Origin: Streptomyces cinnabarinus
GTDB lineage: Bacteria > Actinomycetota > Actinomycetes > Streptomycetales > Streptomycetaceae
Length of the DNA: 64,000 nucleotides
NCBI RefSeq assembly: GCF_027270315.1
Contig: NZ_CP114413.1
Coordinates: 806,001-870,000 of the forward strand
Reading direction: 5' to 3'
Every line of letters begins with the position of its first letter. Positions within the stretch are counted from its first letter, which is position 1. The notes beneath the pieces are model-generated. The model ran no database searches. It had not been told where the DNA came from and worked only from the letters and a program-made list of their open reading frames with translations. A program made the position numbers and the translations under genes. Of the stretch, positions 40,734-49,304 are shown in pieces.

Positions 40734-42953
40734 ATGGGCAGAGGTCTGCTGTCGCTCGTGCTCGCCACCCTCACCGGAGCCGCCCTGCTCGCGGCGCCGG
40801 CGTCGGCGGCACCACCGCCCCCGCCCACCGACGTCTACCGGCCGGTCCGGGGTCCGGCCGCGCCGGCGGAGTACCGCTACCTCCAGAAGACCCTGCCGGG
40901 CGAGTCGATACCCCGGCACGCCCATGACCTCGCCACGGCCGAGGCCCGTGAACTGCCCACCGTCGGCGGGCGCTGGAAGAGCGTCGGCCCGACCAACATC
41001 GGCGGCCGGATCGTCTCCCTCGCACTCGACCCGAAGCGCGCGGACACGCTGTACGCGGCCGCCGCGAGCGGTGGTCTGTGGCGCAGCACCGACGCCGGGC
41101 AGACCTTCCACTCGGTGTGGCCGGACAGCTGGACCCAAGCCATGGGCGCGGTGGCGACCGCCCCCGACGGCACGCTGTACGTGGGCACCGGCGAGCCCAA
41201 CCCGGGCGGCGGCAGCATCACGTACGAGGGGACGGGCCTGTACCGCAGCAAGGACGGCGGCCGGAGCTGGCAGCCGCTCGGGCTGCGCGACTCGGGCGCG
41301 ATCAGCGCCATCACCGTCGACCCGGCGAACCCGCGCCGCCTGTATGTCGCGGCGGCCGGTTCGCTCTACAACGGCGGCGGCGACCGGGGCGTCTACCGCT
41401 CCGAGGACGGCGGCGCCACCTGGCAGCGGATCCTCGCGGGCGCGAACGAGTTCACCGGCGCCACCGAGATCATCAAGGACGGCAACCGGCTCTACGCGGT
41501 CCTGTGGGACCACCGCAGACGCCCCGACCTGAGGACGTACGGCGGGGTCGGCTCGGGCGTCTTCCGCAGCGACGACGACGGCGCGACCTGGGAGCGCCTG
41601 GGCGGCGGACTGCCCGCCGAGGGACCGGACGTGGGCCGGATCGGGCTCGCGGTGGCGGGCGAGAAGCTCTACGCGATCGTCAACAAGGCGAGCGGCCCCT
41701 TCGAGGGCTTCTACGCCTCCGCCGACGGCGGCGACTCCTGGAACCGCACTCCGGCCAACGCCGACCTGGCCAACTCCCAGTCCAGTTTCGGCTGGTGGTT
41801 CGGCAAGGTGTGGATCGACCCGAGGAACTCCGAGCACGCGCATGTGGCCGGTGTCGCCCTGCTCACCACCAAGGACGGCGGTGACACCTGGTCCGCGGAC
41901 GGCACCAGCATCCATGTCGACCATCACGCGATGGTGTGGGACCCGCGTCGTCCGGGCCGGGTCTACCTGGGCAACGACGGCGGCGTCTACCGCTCCGACT
42001 CCGACGGCGACGGCGGCTGGGTCAAGGCCCGGCACGAGCCGTACACCCAGCTCTACAGCGCCGCGATCAGCCCGCAGGACGTGACCCGGATCTCGGGCGG
42101 CGCCCAGGACAACGGCTCGCTGCGCTCCTGGGGCGGGGACGGCTTCAACGAGTACCTCGGCGGTGACGGCGAGGAGAACCTCATCGACCCGACCGACGTG
42201 AACAAGGTCATCGCCTGCTACCAGTACGGCAATTGCTTCCGCTCCACGGACGGCGGCGACACCCTCACGTACTTCGCGGACGCCACGACCTTCAAGCGCC
42301 GCAACTGGTTCACGCCGGTCGTCCACGACCCGAGCGACCCGAAGGTCCTCTACTACGGCTCCGAGGTGCTCAACCGCTCCACGGACGGCGGCGTCACCTG
42401 GCAGCCCATCAGCCCGGACCTGACCGGCGGACCGGGCGCGGACCCGATCTACACCAACTTCGGCACCATCACCTCCGTCGCCCCCGCCTCCGACGGCCGC
42501 ACGGTCTACGTCGGCACGGACGACGGCCGGGTCTGGGTGACCAGGGACCTCGGGGCGACCTGGACGAAGCTCGCCGAGGGCCGCCCCTGGGTGACCCGGG
42601 TGGTCGTCGACCCGAAGAACCCCGACCGCGTCTTCACCACCCACTCCGGCTACCGCTCCGGCTCCCCGCTCCCCCACGTCTACGGCAGCACCGACGGCGG
42701 CGCGCACTGGCGGAACCTCTCCGGGAACCTCCCCTCGGCGCCCGTCAACGACCTCGTGGTCGCCCGGGGCGGCGCCCTCTACATCGGCACCGACCAGGGC
42801 GTGTTCGCGAGCTTCAAGGGCGGCGGCAAGTGGCTGCGGCTGGGGCGCGGTATGCCCGCGGTGCCGGTGGATGACATCGAGTACGACGCCGGGCACCAGA
42901 GGCTGGTGGCGGCGACCTTCGGGCGGGGCTTCTACGAGCTGAAGGTCAGCTGA
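40734..42953 (+). CDS. Secreted BNR/Asp-box repeat beta-propeller glycosidase-like protein
   Basis: The 739-residue exported protein has a signal peptide (LLSLVLATLTGAALLAAPAS, cut near AAP at about residue 26). At least ten Asp-box repeats of the SxDGGxxW form follow (RSTDAGQTF, RSKDGGRSW, RSEDGGATW, RSDDDGATW, TTKDGGDTW, RSTDGGVTW), making two propellers like VPS10/sortilin or GH74-like proteins. The opening SVGPTNIGGRIVSLALDP is typical of this extracellular group. Catalytic acids cannot be placed with confidence, so enzyme activity is unproven. ATG 40734 has AAGGGG at the right distance. It is convergent with the alpha-galactosidase gene, one base apart. Confidence 0.8.
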   Translation: MGRGLLSLVLATLTGAALLAAPASAAPPPPPTDVYRPVRGPAAPAEYRYLQKTLPGESIPRHAHDLATAEARELPTVGGRWKSVGPTNIGGRIVSLALDPKRADTLYAAAASGGLWRSTDAGQTFHSVWPDSWTQAMGAVATAPDGTLYVGTGEPNPGGGSITYEGTGLYRSKDGGRSWQPLGLRDSGAISAITVDPANPRRLYVAAAGSLYNGGGDRGVYRSEDGGATWQRILAGANEFTGATEIIKDGNRLYAVLWDHRRRPDLRTYGGVGSGVFRSDDDGATWERLGGGLPAEGPDVGRIGLAVAGEKLYAIVNKASGPFEGFYASADGGDSWNRTPANADLANSQSSFGWWFGKVWIDPRNSEHAHVAGVALLTTKDGGDTWSADGTSIHVDHHAMVWDPRRPGRVYLGNDGGVYRSDSDGDGGWVKARHEPYTQLYSAAISPQDVTRISGGAQDNGSLRSWGGDGFNEYLGGDGEENLIDPTDVNKVIACYQYGNCFRSTDGGDTLTYFADATTFKRRNWFTPVVHDPSDPKVLYYGSEVLNRSTDGGVTWQPISPDLTGGPGADPIYTNFGTITSVAPASDGRTVYVGTDDGRVWVTRDLGATWTKLAEGRPWVTRVVVDPKNPDRVFTTHSGYRSGSPLPHVYGSTDGGAHWRNLSGNLPSAPVNDLVVARGGALYIGTDQGVFASFKGGGKWLRLGRGMPAVPVDDIEYDAGHQRLVAATFGRGFYELKVS

Positions 42954-42954
42954 G

Positions 42955-45054
42955 TCAGACAGTCAGCCGGATGAGCAGCACCCCGGGCGTGTGCGGTACG
43001 GACACCCGCAGCCCCGTCCCGTCCCAGTCGGCCGAGCCGGCGCCGGGGCGGGACGGGTGCAGGATGTCCGGCCGTACCGCACGCCTTGCCAAGTGGGCGA
43101 TGGGCAGGCGCAGTTCGGATGGTCCGCCGCGCCGCCAGACCGAGACGTAGGCGGCGTCCTTGGTGCGCAGACCCAGCGCCAGCCACTCGTCCGTCCAGCC
43201 GGGCAGCCCGAGCGGCCAGAACGGCACCGCCCGCGCCAGATCGGCACGGATCGCCTTGTACGTGTCCACTGCGTCCCGGACCAGGGCCAGTTGACGCTCC
43301 GCCATCCGGTCCAGGTGCCCGGAGAGGTGGATGCGGCCCAGGAGTGCTCCGCCGAGCGTGAAGGCGATCAGGTCGTCGTCGTACTCGGGCTGGGGGTAAG
43401 CCCACACCGCGCCCTGTTCCGGCGGTACCGCCGTCGGGGCGGCGGCGGCGATCGGCGGGTAGCGCAGAGGGTCCTGTTGGTCGCTGGTGGACTGGAGTTG
43501 GGCGACGGCAAGGGTGGCGCCGTCCATGCGCATGCCGCCCGAGGCGCAGTTCTCGACGACCAGACCGGGGTGGCGGTCGAGGACGCCGGTCAGCCAGTCC
43601 AGGTGGGCCTGGGCGTGGCCGAGCAGTCCGGCGCCGGGGGCGAGGTCGCCGGGGCCGCAGGTGCCGGGGTCGACGGCGATGTTGTAGTCCAGCTTGAGAT
43701 AGCCGACGCCCCAGTCGCCGACCAGGCGGTCCACCGTGCGGTCCAGGTGCGCGCGGGCCGCGGGATGCCGTAGGTCGAGCTGGTGCCGCCCCTGTTCCAC
43801 GAGCCGGATGCCGTCGCGCCGGAAGAACGCCTCCGGCGGCAGCGTGTCCGCGACCGGGCTGCGCACCCCGACGACCTCCGGCTCCAGCCACAGCCCCGGC
43901 ACCATGCCACGCTCCCGGATCCGGTCGAGGACGGCCCGAATGCCGCCTCCGGGGAACCGGCGCGCTGACGGCAGCCACTCCCCGACGCTGTCCCACCAGC
44001 CCTCGTTGTCGTCGTACCAGCCGGAGTCGATGCAGAAGTACTCCACCCCGGCCGCGGCGGCGGCGTCGATCAGCGGCAGCAGTTTCTCCGTCGTCGGGTC
44101 GCCCATCAGCGTGTTCATGTAGTCGTTGAAGACGACGGGCAGCCGGATGTGGTCGGGGTGCGGGCGACGGATCGCGCGCCGGTACGCGGTGAGCGCGCCG
44201 AGCGCCTCGTCGAACCCGGCGCCGACGGCCAGCGCCACCGGGACGGTGGTGAACTCCTCGCCGGGCCCGAGCCGGACCCGCCATTGATGTTCGGCGTCCG
44301 TGGGGCCGTTGAGCGCGAGATGGCTGCCGTGCGCCCACTCGCCCAGGTCCCAGCGCCACCCCGCCGGTGACTCGATCTGCCAAGCCCAGGCCCGCCCGCT
44401 CCCCCGGTCGGTGACCGCGCCCATCGCCAGGTGCCCGTCGGTGGGCCAGCTCCCGCGGCCGGTGAGCCTGAGCGCGGCCCGGCTGTCGTGCTGATGGGCG
44501 CTGACGTGGATGTCGGCCACGGTGTCGCGCAGAGGTTCGGTGTACCAACGGCATTCCGCGAGCCAGTCATTGCGGGCGCGGTGCACGTCGAGGGCGTCCG
44601 GGGAGGGAAGGGCGCCGAGCAGGAGGCTGGTGACGGACTGGATGACGAGGGGTTCGTGGCCGTCGTTGCGCAGGCGTACCCGGGAGCGCAGGACGGGGGT
44701 GCCGTGCGGGGAGGACAGTTCGGCGAAGGCGGTCAATCCGGTTGCCGGGTCGTGGAGTTCGACGGTGAGCGACTCCCAGGCGCCCTGCCGTGCGGTGCGG
44801 TGCCCCCGGTAGCGCAGGCGGGCCCCGAGGGCGGTGCCGGTGAAGCGGGGTCCTGACCAGCCGCTGCCGTGGCCGAAGGCGGTGAGTTCGACGAGGGGGA
44901 GCGCGGCCTCCGGGTCGGCGCCTGCGGAGTCCCCGAGCCGGATCAGCCGCAGTGTTCCGTCGGCGGCGACGGCGAACTCGGCACGAAGGGCCGGATGCCC
45001 CCAAGTCAGCGTGCTCTGACAGCTGTTGAGGGCCGCGTCCGCCGTACCGGTCAA
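42955..45054 (-). CDS. Alpha-galactosidase, glycoside hydrolase family 36
   Basis: The 699-residue protein has an N-terminal beta-supersandwich (about 1-290), a TIM barrel (about 300-600) and a C-terminal beta-sheet domain. The catalytic nucleophile Asp is in YLKLDYNIAV, and the acid/base Asp is in CASGGMRMDGATL. Trp and Asp residues in FCIDSGWYDDNEGWWDSVGE match the galactose site of GH36. There is no signal peptide, so it acts in the cytoplasm on imported galactosides. TTG 45054 has GGGGGAG six bases upstream. It diverges from the lacI-type gene; the shared region holds a perfect palindrome. Confidence 0.9.
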   Translation of the reverse strand: MTGTADAALNSCQSTLTWGHPALRAEFAVAADGTLRLIRLGDSAGADPEAALPLVELTAFGHGSGWSGPRFTGTALGARLRYRGHRTARQGAWESLTVELHDPATGLTAFAELSSPHGTPVLRSRVRLRNDGHEPLVIQSVTSLLLGALPSPDALDVHRARNDWLAECRWYTEPLRDTVADIHVSAHQHDSRAALRLTGRGSWPTDGHLAMGAVTDRGSGRAWAWQIESPAGWRWDLGEWAHGSHLALNGPTDAEHQWRVRLGPGEEFTTVPVALAVGAGFDEALGALTAYRRAIRRPHPDHIRLPVVFNDYMNTLMGDPTTEKLLPLIDAAAAAGVEYFCIDSGWYDDNEGWWDSVGEWLPSARRFPGGGIRAVLDRIRERGMVPGLWLEPEVVGVRSPVADTLPPEAFFRRDGIRLVEQGRHQLDLRHPAARAHLDRTVDRLVGDWGVGYLKLDYNIAVDPGTCGPGDLAPGAGLLGHAQAHLDWLTGVLDRHPGLVVENCASGGMRMDGATLAVAQLQSTSDQQDPLRYPPIAAAAPTAVPPEQGAVWAYPQPEYDDDLIAFTLGGALLGRIHLSGHLDRMAERQLALVRDAVDTYKAIRADLARAVPFWPLGLPGWTDEWLALGLRTKDAAYVSVWRRGGPSELRLPIAHLARRAVRPDILHPSRPGAGSADWDGTGLRVSVPHTPGVLLIRLTV

Positions 45055-45089
45055 GGTGCTCCCCCTGGTGAATCCCTCGCTACGGTCCC

Positions 45090-45143
45090 TTGACGGCCCC
45101 TATGTGACCGGTCACAATCCTGGCATGAATGTGACCGGTCGCA
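45090..45143 (+). promoter_or_regulatory. Promoter with two LacI-type operators between the alpha-galactosidase and lacI genes
   Basis: A -35-like TTGACG (45090-45095) and a -10-like CACAAT (45113-45118), 17 bases apart, form a promoter for the lacI-type gene. The perfect palindrome TGTGACCGGTCACA (45103-45116) covers the spacer and -10. A second near-identical copy, TGTGACCGGTCGCA, lies at 45130-45143, inside the first codons of the lacI gene. The 27-base spacing of the copies suggests cooperative binding. The site also lies close upstream of the alpha-galactosidase start, so both directions may be controlled. Confidence 0.75.
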
Positions 45144-46156
45144 CAAGGCGCCCGGCGAGCATCCGGGACGTCGCGACCGCCGCCGGCGTCTCGTACCAGA
45201 CCGTCTCCCGGGTCATCAACGGCCACCCCAGCGTCAAGCCGGCCACCCGGGACCGGGTGCTCGCCGCCATCGACGAGCTGGGCTTCCGCCGCAACGCCAC
45301 CGCGCTCGCGCTGGCCAGCGGGCGCAGCCGGGCCGTGACCGTGCTCACCGCCAACACCACCCACTACGGCTACGCCTCGATCCTCCAGGGCGTGGAGGAG
45401 GCCGCCCGTGCCGCGTCCTACGCGGTCGGGATCGGCGTGTTGGAGTCGGCGGAGGAGGCCGCCGTCGCCGCCGAGGTGCAGCGCGCGGCGGACGCGGGCG
45501 GCGGACTGATCGTGATCGCCTACGATCCCGCCGGGGTACGGGCGTTGGCCGCCGTCCCCGCCGAACTCCCGGTCGTCGGCGTGGTGGAGACCCCCGCGAG
45601 CCCGCCGGGCGAGGACCGCCCCTGGGTGTGGACGGACGACCGCGAGGCCGCCTACGAGGTCACCCGCCACCTCCTCTCCCTCGGCCACGAGACCGTGCAC
45701 TACGTCGCCATCCCCTCCAGCACCCGCCGCACCAGCGCCCGCACCAGCGGCTGGCGTGAGGCACTCAGGGCGGCCGGTGCCCCGGAACCCCGTCCCTTGC
45801 AAGGGAGTTGGGGCCCGGCGGGCGGCCACACCGCCGGGCGCAGGCTCGCCAAGGACCCGGCCGTCACCGCGATCCTGTGCGGCAACGACGATCTCGCGCT
45901 CGGCGTCCTGCGCGCGCTGCACGAGGCGGGCCGCTCGGTACCGGACGAGGTGAGCGTCGCCGGGTTCGACGACGCCCCGCACGCCGCGTATCTGACGCCC
46001 TCCCTGACGACCGTACGCCTGGACTTCACCGGTCTCGGCCGGGCCGCGTTCGCCCTGCTGCACGGGGCGATGGAGGAGTCCGCGCAGGTCGCACCGCACC
46101 CGGTGTCCGTACCGGAGCTGGTGATCCGCGAAAGCTCGGGCCCGTCCCGCCGGTAG
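45125..46156 (+). CDS. LacI family transcriptional regulator of the adjacent sugar locus
   Basis: The 343-residue protein has an N-terminal LacI HTH with hinge helix (about residues 10-60: SIRDVATAAGVSYQTVSRVI, NGHPSVKPATRDRVLAAIDE) and a periplasmic-binding-protein-like sensor. The sensor has AGFDDAPHAAYLTPSLTTVR, the usual AGFDD segment. It lies in front of the ABC transporter and glycosidase genes, on the same strand, and next to two matching operators, so it is almost surely the local repressor with a galactoside or product as inducer. ATG 45125 is chosen; the longer frame to 45026 is unlikely. Confidence 0.92.
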   Translation: MNVTGRTRRPASIRDVATAAGVSYQTVSRVINGHPSVKPATRDRVLAAIDELGFRRNATALALASGRSRAVTVLTANTTHYGYASILQGVEEAARAASYAVGIGVLESAEEAAVAAEVQRAADAGGGLIVIAYDPAGVRALAAVPAELPVVGVVETPASPPGEDRPWVWTDDREAAYEVTRHLLSLGHETVHYVAIPSSTRRTSARTSGWREALRAAGAPEPRPLQGSWGPAGGHTAGRRLAKDPAVTAILCGNDDLALGVLRALHEAGRSVPDEVSVAGFDDAPHAAYLTPSLTTVRLDFTGLGRAAFALLHGAMEESAQVAPHPVSVPELVIRESSGPSRR

Positions 46157-46218
46157 CCCCGTGAGTGAGCAGAGCCGTTCCACGTCCTGCCCCTGAACTC
46201 CCGTTCGAAAGGCACGTG

Positions 46219-47544
46219 ATGAAGACAAGCGCTCTTCCCGCCCTGGCCCTCATCTGCGCCCTGGGCCTGGCCGCCACCGCGTGCAGCGACCCCAGTGCCG
46301 AGGGCTCCGGCACGGACACCGGGCAGGGCGCGCCGGTCGATCCGACGGCCCGGCTGGACGGCGTGAAGCTGACCATGTGGACCGCGCAGAACACGGTCAA
46401 CGCGCCCCGACAGGTCATCGACGCTTTCGAGAAGGCCACCGGCGCCGAGGTGGAGACCCAGGCGATCCCGGACCTCTACGAGCAGAACGTGCCGACCAAG
46501 CTGGCCTCCGGCGACCGCCCGGACCTGATGTTCTGGCAACCGTCCATCTCCACGCTGCCGTTCGTGCAGCCACAGCAGAACCTCCTCACCCTCGACGGGG
46601 AGGAGTGGGTGGGTGAGCTGGGCGAGACCGAGAAGTCGCTCGGCGTCATCGACGGCAAGCGCTACGCGGCGATCGTCACCAGCCCCGCCATGCTCGGCGT
46701 CTACTACAACAAGGACGTCTTCGAGCGGGCCGGACTGAGTGAACGGGACTTCCCGCAGACCTACGACGAGTTGCTCGCCCTCGGCCACCAGGTCGTCGAC
46801 AAGACGGACGCCACCGCCTTCTACGAGGCCGGGGGCGACAAGTGGCCGCTCCAGTGGCAGATGCAGGTGCAGCTGACCGATCTCGACGCGGGGTGGTGGG
46901 ACGGGCTCAACAGGAACCGGGAGAAGTGGACCGACCCGGTCGTCGTCCGCGCGATCAAGAAGTACAAGGAGAAGCTCCTCGACGCGGGGCTGGCACAGAA
47001 GAACTACCGCACCGGCACCTTCACCGGTCAGGCCGACGCACTGTGGAAGGGCGAGGCCGGGATGGTCCTCAACGTCACCTCCTTCCAGAGCCAGTTGCAG
47101 GCCAAGTACTCCACGGCCGAGATCGACGAGCGCATCGGCTGGTTCCCGATCGCCAACTCCTCGGCCACGGGTCTGTACTCCCCCGACCAGACCAACGGGG
47201 TCGTCGCCTTCAGGACGGGCGACGAGAAACGGCAGAACACGGCCCGGCAGTTCCTCGCCTTCTGGCTGGGGCCGGATTACGCCGACTACATCAAGGCGAT
47301 GAAGATCCCGTCCGTGCGGCCGTCCGTGCCGACTCCCGAGGGGCTGCCGCAGACGTCCAAGGACCAGGTGGCGGCGCTGCCCAAGGCCATCGGCGTCTTC
47401 CAGGCCAAGGCGATCGTCGCGCCCGACACTCATCTCTACCTCGCCGACATGATCTTCGACAAGAAGGACCCGGAACAGGTCGCCCAGGCGATCCAGGACC
47501 AGTTCGCGCAGGTGGCCAAGGCCCAGGGCGCGTCCGGGTTCTGA
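46219..47544 (+). CDS. ABC transporter sugar-binding lipoprotein
   Basis: The 441-residue lipoprotein has a signal and lipobox (LICALGLAATACSD, Cys at about residue 23) and the extracellular solute-binding domain of family 1: LTMWTAQNTVNAPRQVIDAF, DRPDLMFWQPSISTLPF, LWKGEAGMVLNVTSFQSQL. It delivers a sugar, probably an alpha-galactoside given the GH36 neighbour, to the two following permeases. ATG 46219 follows AAAGG. No ATPase gene is present in the operon, so a shared MsiK-type ATPase probably drives uptake, as is usual in Streptomyces. Confidence 0.92.
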   Translation: MKTSALPALALICALGLAATACSDPSAEGSGTDTGQGAPVDPTARLDGVKLTMWTAQNTVNAPRQVIDAFEKATGAEVETQAIPDLYEQNVPTKLASGDRPDLMFWQPSISTLPFVQPQQNLLTLDGEEWVGELGETEKSLGVIDGKRYAAIVTSPAMLGVYYNKDVFERAGLSERDFPQTYDELLALGHQVVDKTDATAFYEAGGDKWPLQWQMQVQLTDLDAGWWDGLNRNREKWTDPVVVRAIKKYKEKLLDAGLAQKNYRTGTFTGQADALWKGEAGMVLNVTSFQSQLQAKYSTAEIDERIGWFPIANSSATGLYSPDQTNGVVAFRTGDEKRQNTARQFLAFWLGPDYADYIKAMKIPSVRPSVPTPEGLPQTSKDQVAALPKAIGVFQAKAIVAPDTHLYLADMIFDKKDPEQVAQAIQDQFAQVAKAQGASGF

Positions 47545-47546
47545 CG

Positions 47547-48467
47547 ATGACTCACACGGTCGTACGCGCCAAGCCCACGCCGACGGCGGACCCGCCCGGG
47601 AATACGGGGCGGCTGCCGCGCGCCGCCGTGCACCACCCCTGGTGGTTCGCGCTCCCCGCGATCGCCGTCTTCGCGGGCTTCCTCCTGGTGCCGAACCTGC
47701 TGAACTTCTACTACCCGTTCACGAACTGGTCCTCCTACCACGCGGACATCGCCTTCACCGGCCTCGACAACTTCCGGACGATCGCCGACGACGGCTCACT
47801 GCTCCGCGCGATCCGGACGACCCTGCTGTACGCGCTGCTGGCGGCGCTCTTCCAGAACGCCTTCGGGCTCGGTCTCGCGCTGCTGCTGGAGGCCGACAGC
47901 CGCTGCAACCGGTTCTTCCGCGCCGTGTTCTTCCTTCCGGTGCTGATCTCGGCGCTGGCCACGGGCTACGTCTTCCAGGCCCTGCTCGATCAGGACGGCG
48001 CGGTCAACTCCCTGCTGGGGACGGACGTTCCCTGGCTGGGCTCGACGACCTGGACCCTGGTCGTCGTCACCCTCATCCACGGCTGGAAGTGGATGGGCCT
48101 GTCCATGCTGATCTATCTGGCCGGGCTCAAGGGCATCCCCGGCGACCTGCTCGAAGCCGCCCGGATGGACGGCGCGGGGCCCTGGCGGACGTTCCGGTCG
48201 GTGCGCTGGCCGATGCTCGCGCCGGCGGTCACCTTCAACGTCACCACGGCACTGATCGGTTCGATGAACACCTTCGACATCGTGCAGGCGACGACGGGCG
48301 GCGGCCCCGCGGCCTCCACCGAGGTCTTCAACATCTACATGTTCCGGATCTTCGGCCAGGGCCTGTACGCGCAGGCCTCCGCGATGAGCCTGGTCCTCTT
48401 CCTGGTCGTGGTCGCCGTGGCGATTCCGCTGGTCGTCGGCCTCCGACGAAGGGAGCAGCTGCTGTGA
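47547..48467 (+). CDS. Sugar ABC transporter permease (MalF-like)
   Basis: The 306-residue permease has six spans and the EAA loop in EAARMDGAGPWRTFRSVRWP, which contacts the ATPase. The start WWFALPAIAVFAGFLLVPNL is typical of the MalF/UgpA group. The gene begins two bases after the binding-protein stop and overlaps the next permease gene by four bases (GTGA), so the transporter subunits are made together. Confidence 0.93.
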   Translation: MTHTVVRAKPTPTADPPGNTGRLPRAAVHHPWWFALPAIAVFAGFLLVPNLLNFYYPFTNWSSYHADIAFTGLDNFRTIADDGSLLRAIRTTLLYALLAALFQNAFGLGLALLLEADSRCNRFFRAVFFLPVLISALATGYVFQALLDQDGAVNSLLGTDVPWLGSTTWTLVVVTLIHGWKWMGLSMLIYLAGLKGIPGDLLEAARMDGAGPWRTFRSVRWPMLAPAVTFNVTTALIGSMNTFDIVQATTGGGPAASTEVFNIYMFRIFGQGLYAQASAMSLVLFLVVVAVAIPLVVGLRRREQLL

Positions 48468-49291
48468 CCCCGGTGCTGTGGCGCTACGGCCGCCCGGTCA
48501 TCGTCCTGCTGCTGGCCGGGCTCGCGGTCGGCGTGCCGCTGTGGCTGGTCGCGGTCACCTCGGCCAAGTCCCAGGCGGAGTCCATCAAGCCGAACCTCGA
48601 CCTGCCCGAACGATGGCAGCCCGGCAGCAACTACGCGGACGCCGTCAGCGAGGGCGAGATGCTGCGCGGCCTCCTCAACTCCCTGCTGGTGGTGGTGCCT
48701 TCGGTGCTGCTGGTGCTGCTGCTCGGGGCGGGCGCGGCCTGGGTGTTCGCCCGGAGGAAGTCACGGCTGGTCTCGGCGGCGTACGCGCTGTGCGTCAGCG
48801 GACTGCTGCTACCCCCAGCGGTGATCACCATCGTGATGGAGCTGAGGCAACTGGGTCTGGCGAACTCCCGGCCCGGGATGATCGCCGTCTACACCGGCAT
48901 GTATCTGTCGACGTCGATCTTCTTCATGACCGGCTTCATCCGCGCGATCCCGCTGGAGCTGGAGGAGGCGGCCCGGATGGACGGGGCCTCCCCGGCGCGG
49001 ATCTTCGTACGGATCGTCCTGCCGCTGCTCAGACCGGTGATCGCGACCGCGACGATCATGGTGATGCTCTACGCCTGGAGCGATGTCTTCTACGCCTTCT
49101 TCGTCCTGGGCGGCGGCGACCGGGCCACTCTCCCCCTCAACCTCTACCAGGTGGCCAGCGCCCAGCTCTACCTCAACAACTGGCATCTCGTCTTCGCGTA
49201 CGTCGTGGTGATGAGCCTGCCCATGGTGGCCGTGTTCCTCGTCGGCCAGCGAAAGATCGTGTCCGGAATCACCAGTGGAGCCGTCAAATGA
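48464..49291 (+). CDS. Sugar ABC transporter permease (MalG-like)
   Basis: The 275-residue second permease has the EAA loop EEAARMDGASPARIFVRIV and spans such as VIVLLLAGLAVGVPLWLVAV. It has MalG features, including the C-terminal amphipathic end after VFLVGQRKIVSG. GTG 48464 overlaps the previous stop. It is followed, 13 bases downstream, by the secreted glycosidase gene. Confidence 0.93.
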   Translation: MTPVLWRYGRPVIVLLLAGLAVGVPLWLVAVTSAKSQAESIKPNLDLPERWQPGSNYADAVSEGEMLRGLLNSLLVVVPSVLLVLLLGAGAAWVFARRKSRLVSAAYALCVSGLLLPPAVITIVMELRQLGLANSRPGMIAVYTGMYLSTSIFFMTGFIRAIPLELEEAARMDGASPARIFVRIVLPLLRPVIATATIMVMLYAWSDVFYAFFVLGGGDRATLPLNLYQVASAQLYLNNWHLVFAYVVVMSLPMVAVFLVGQRKIVSGITSGAVK

Positions 49292-49304
49292 CCGGAGGTC
49301 CAGT

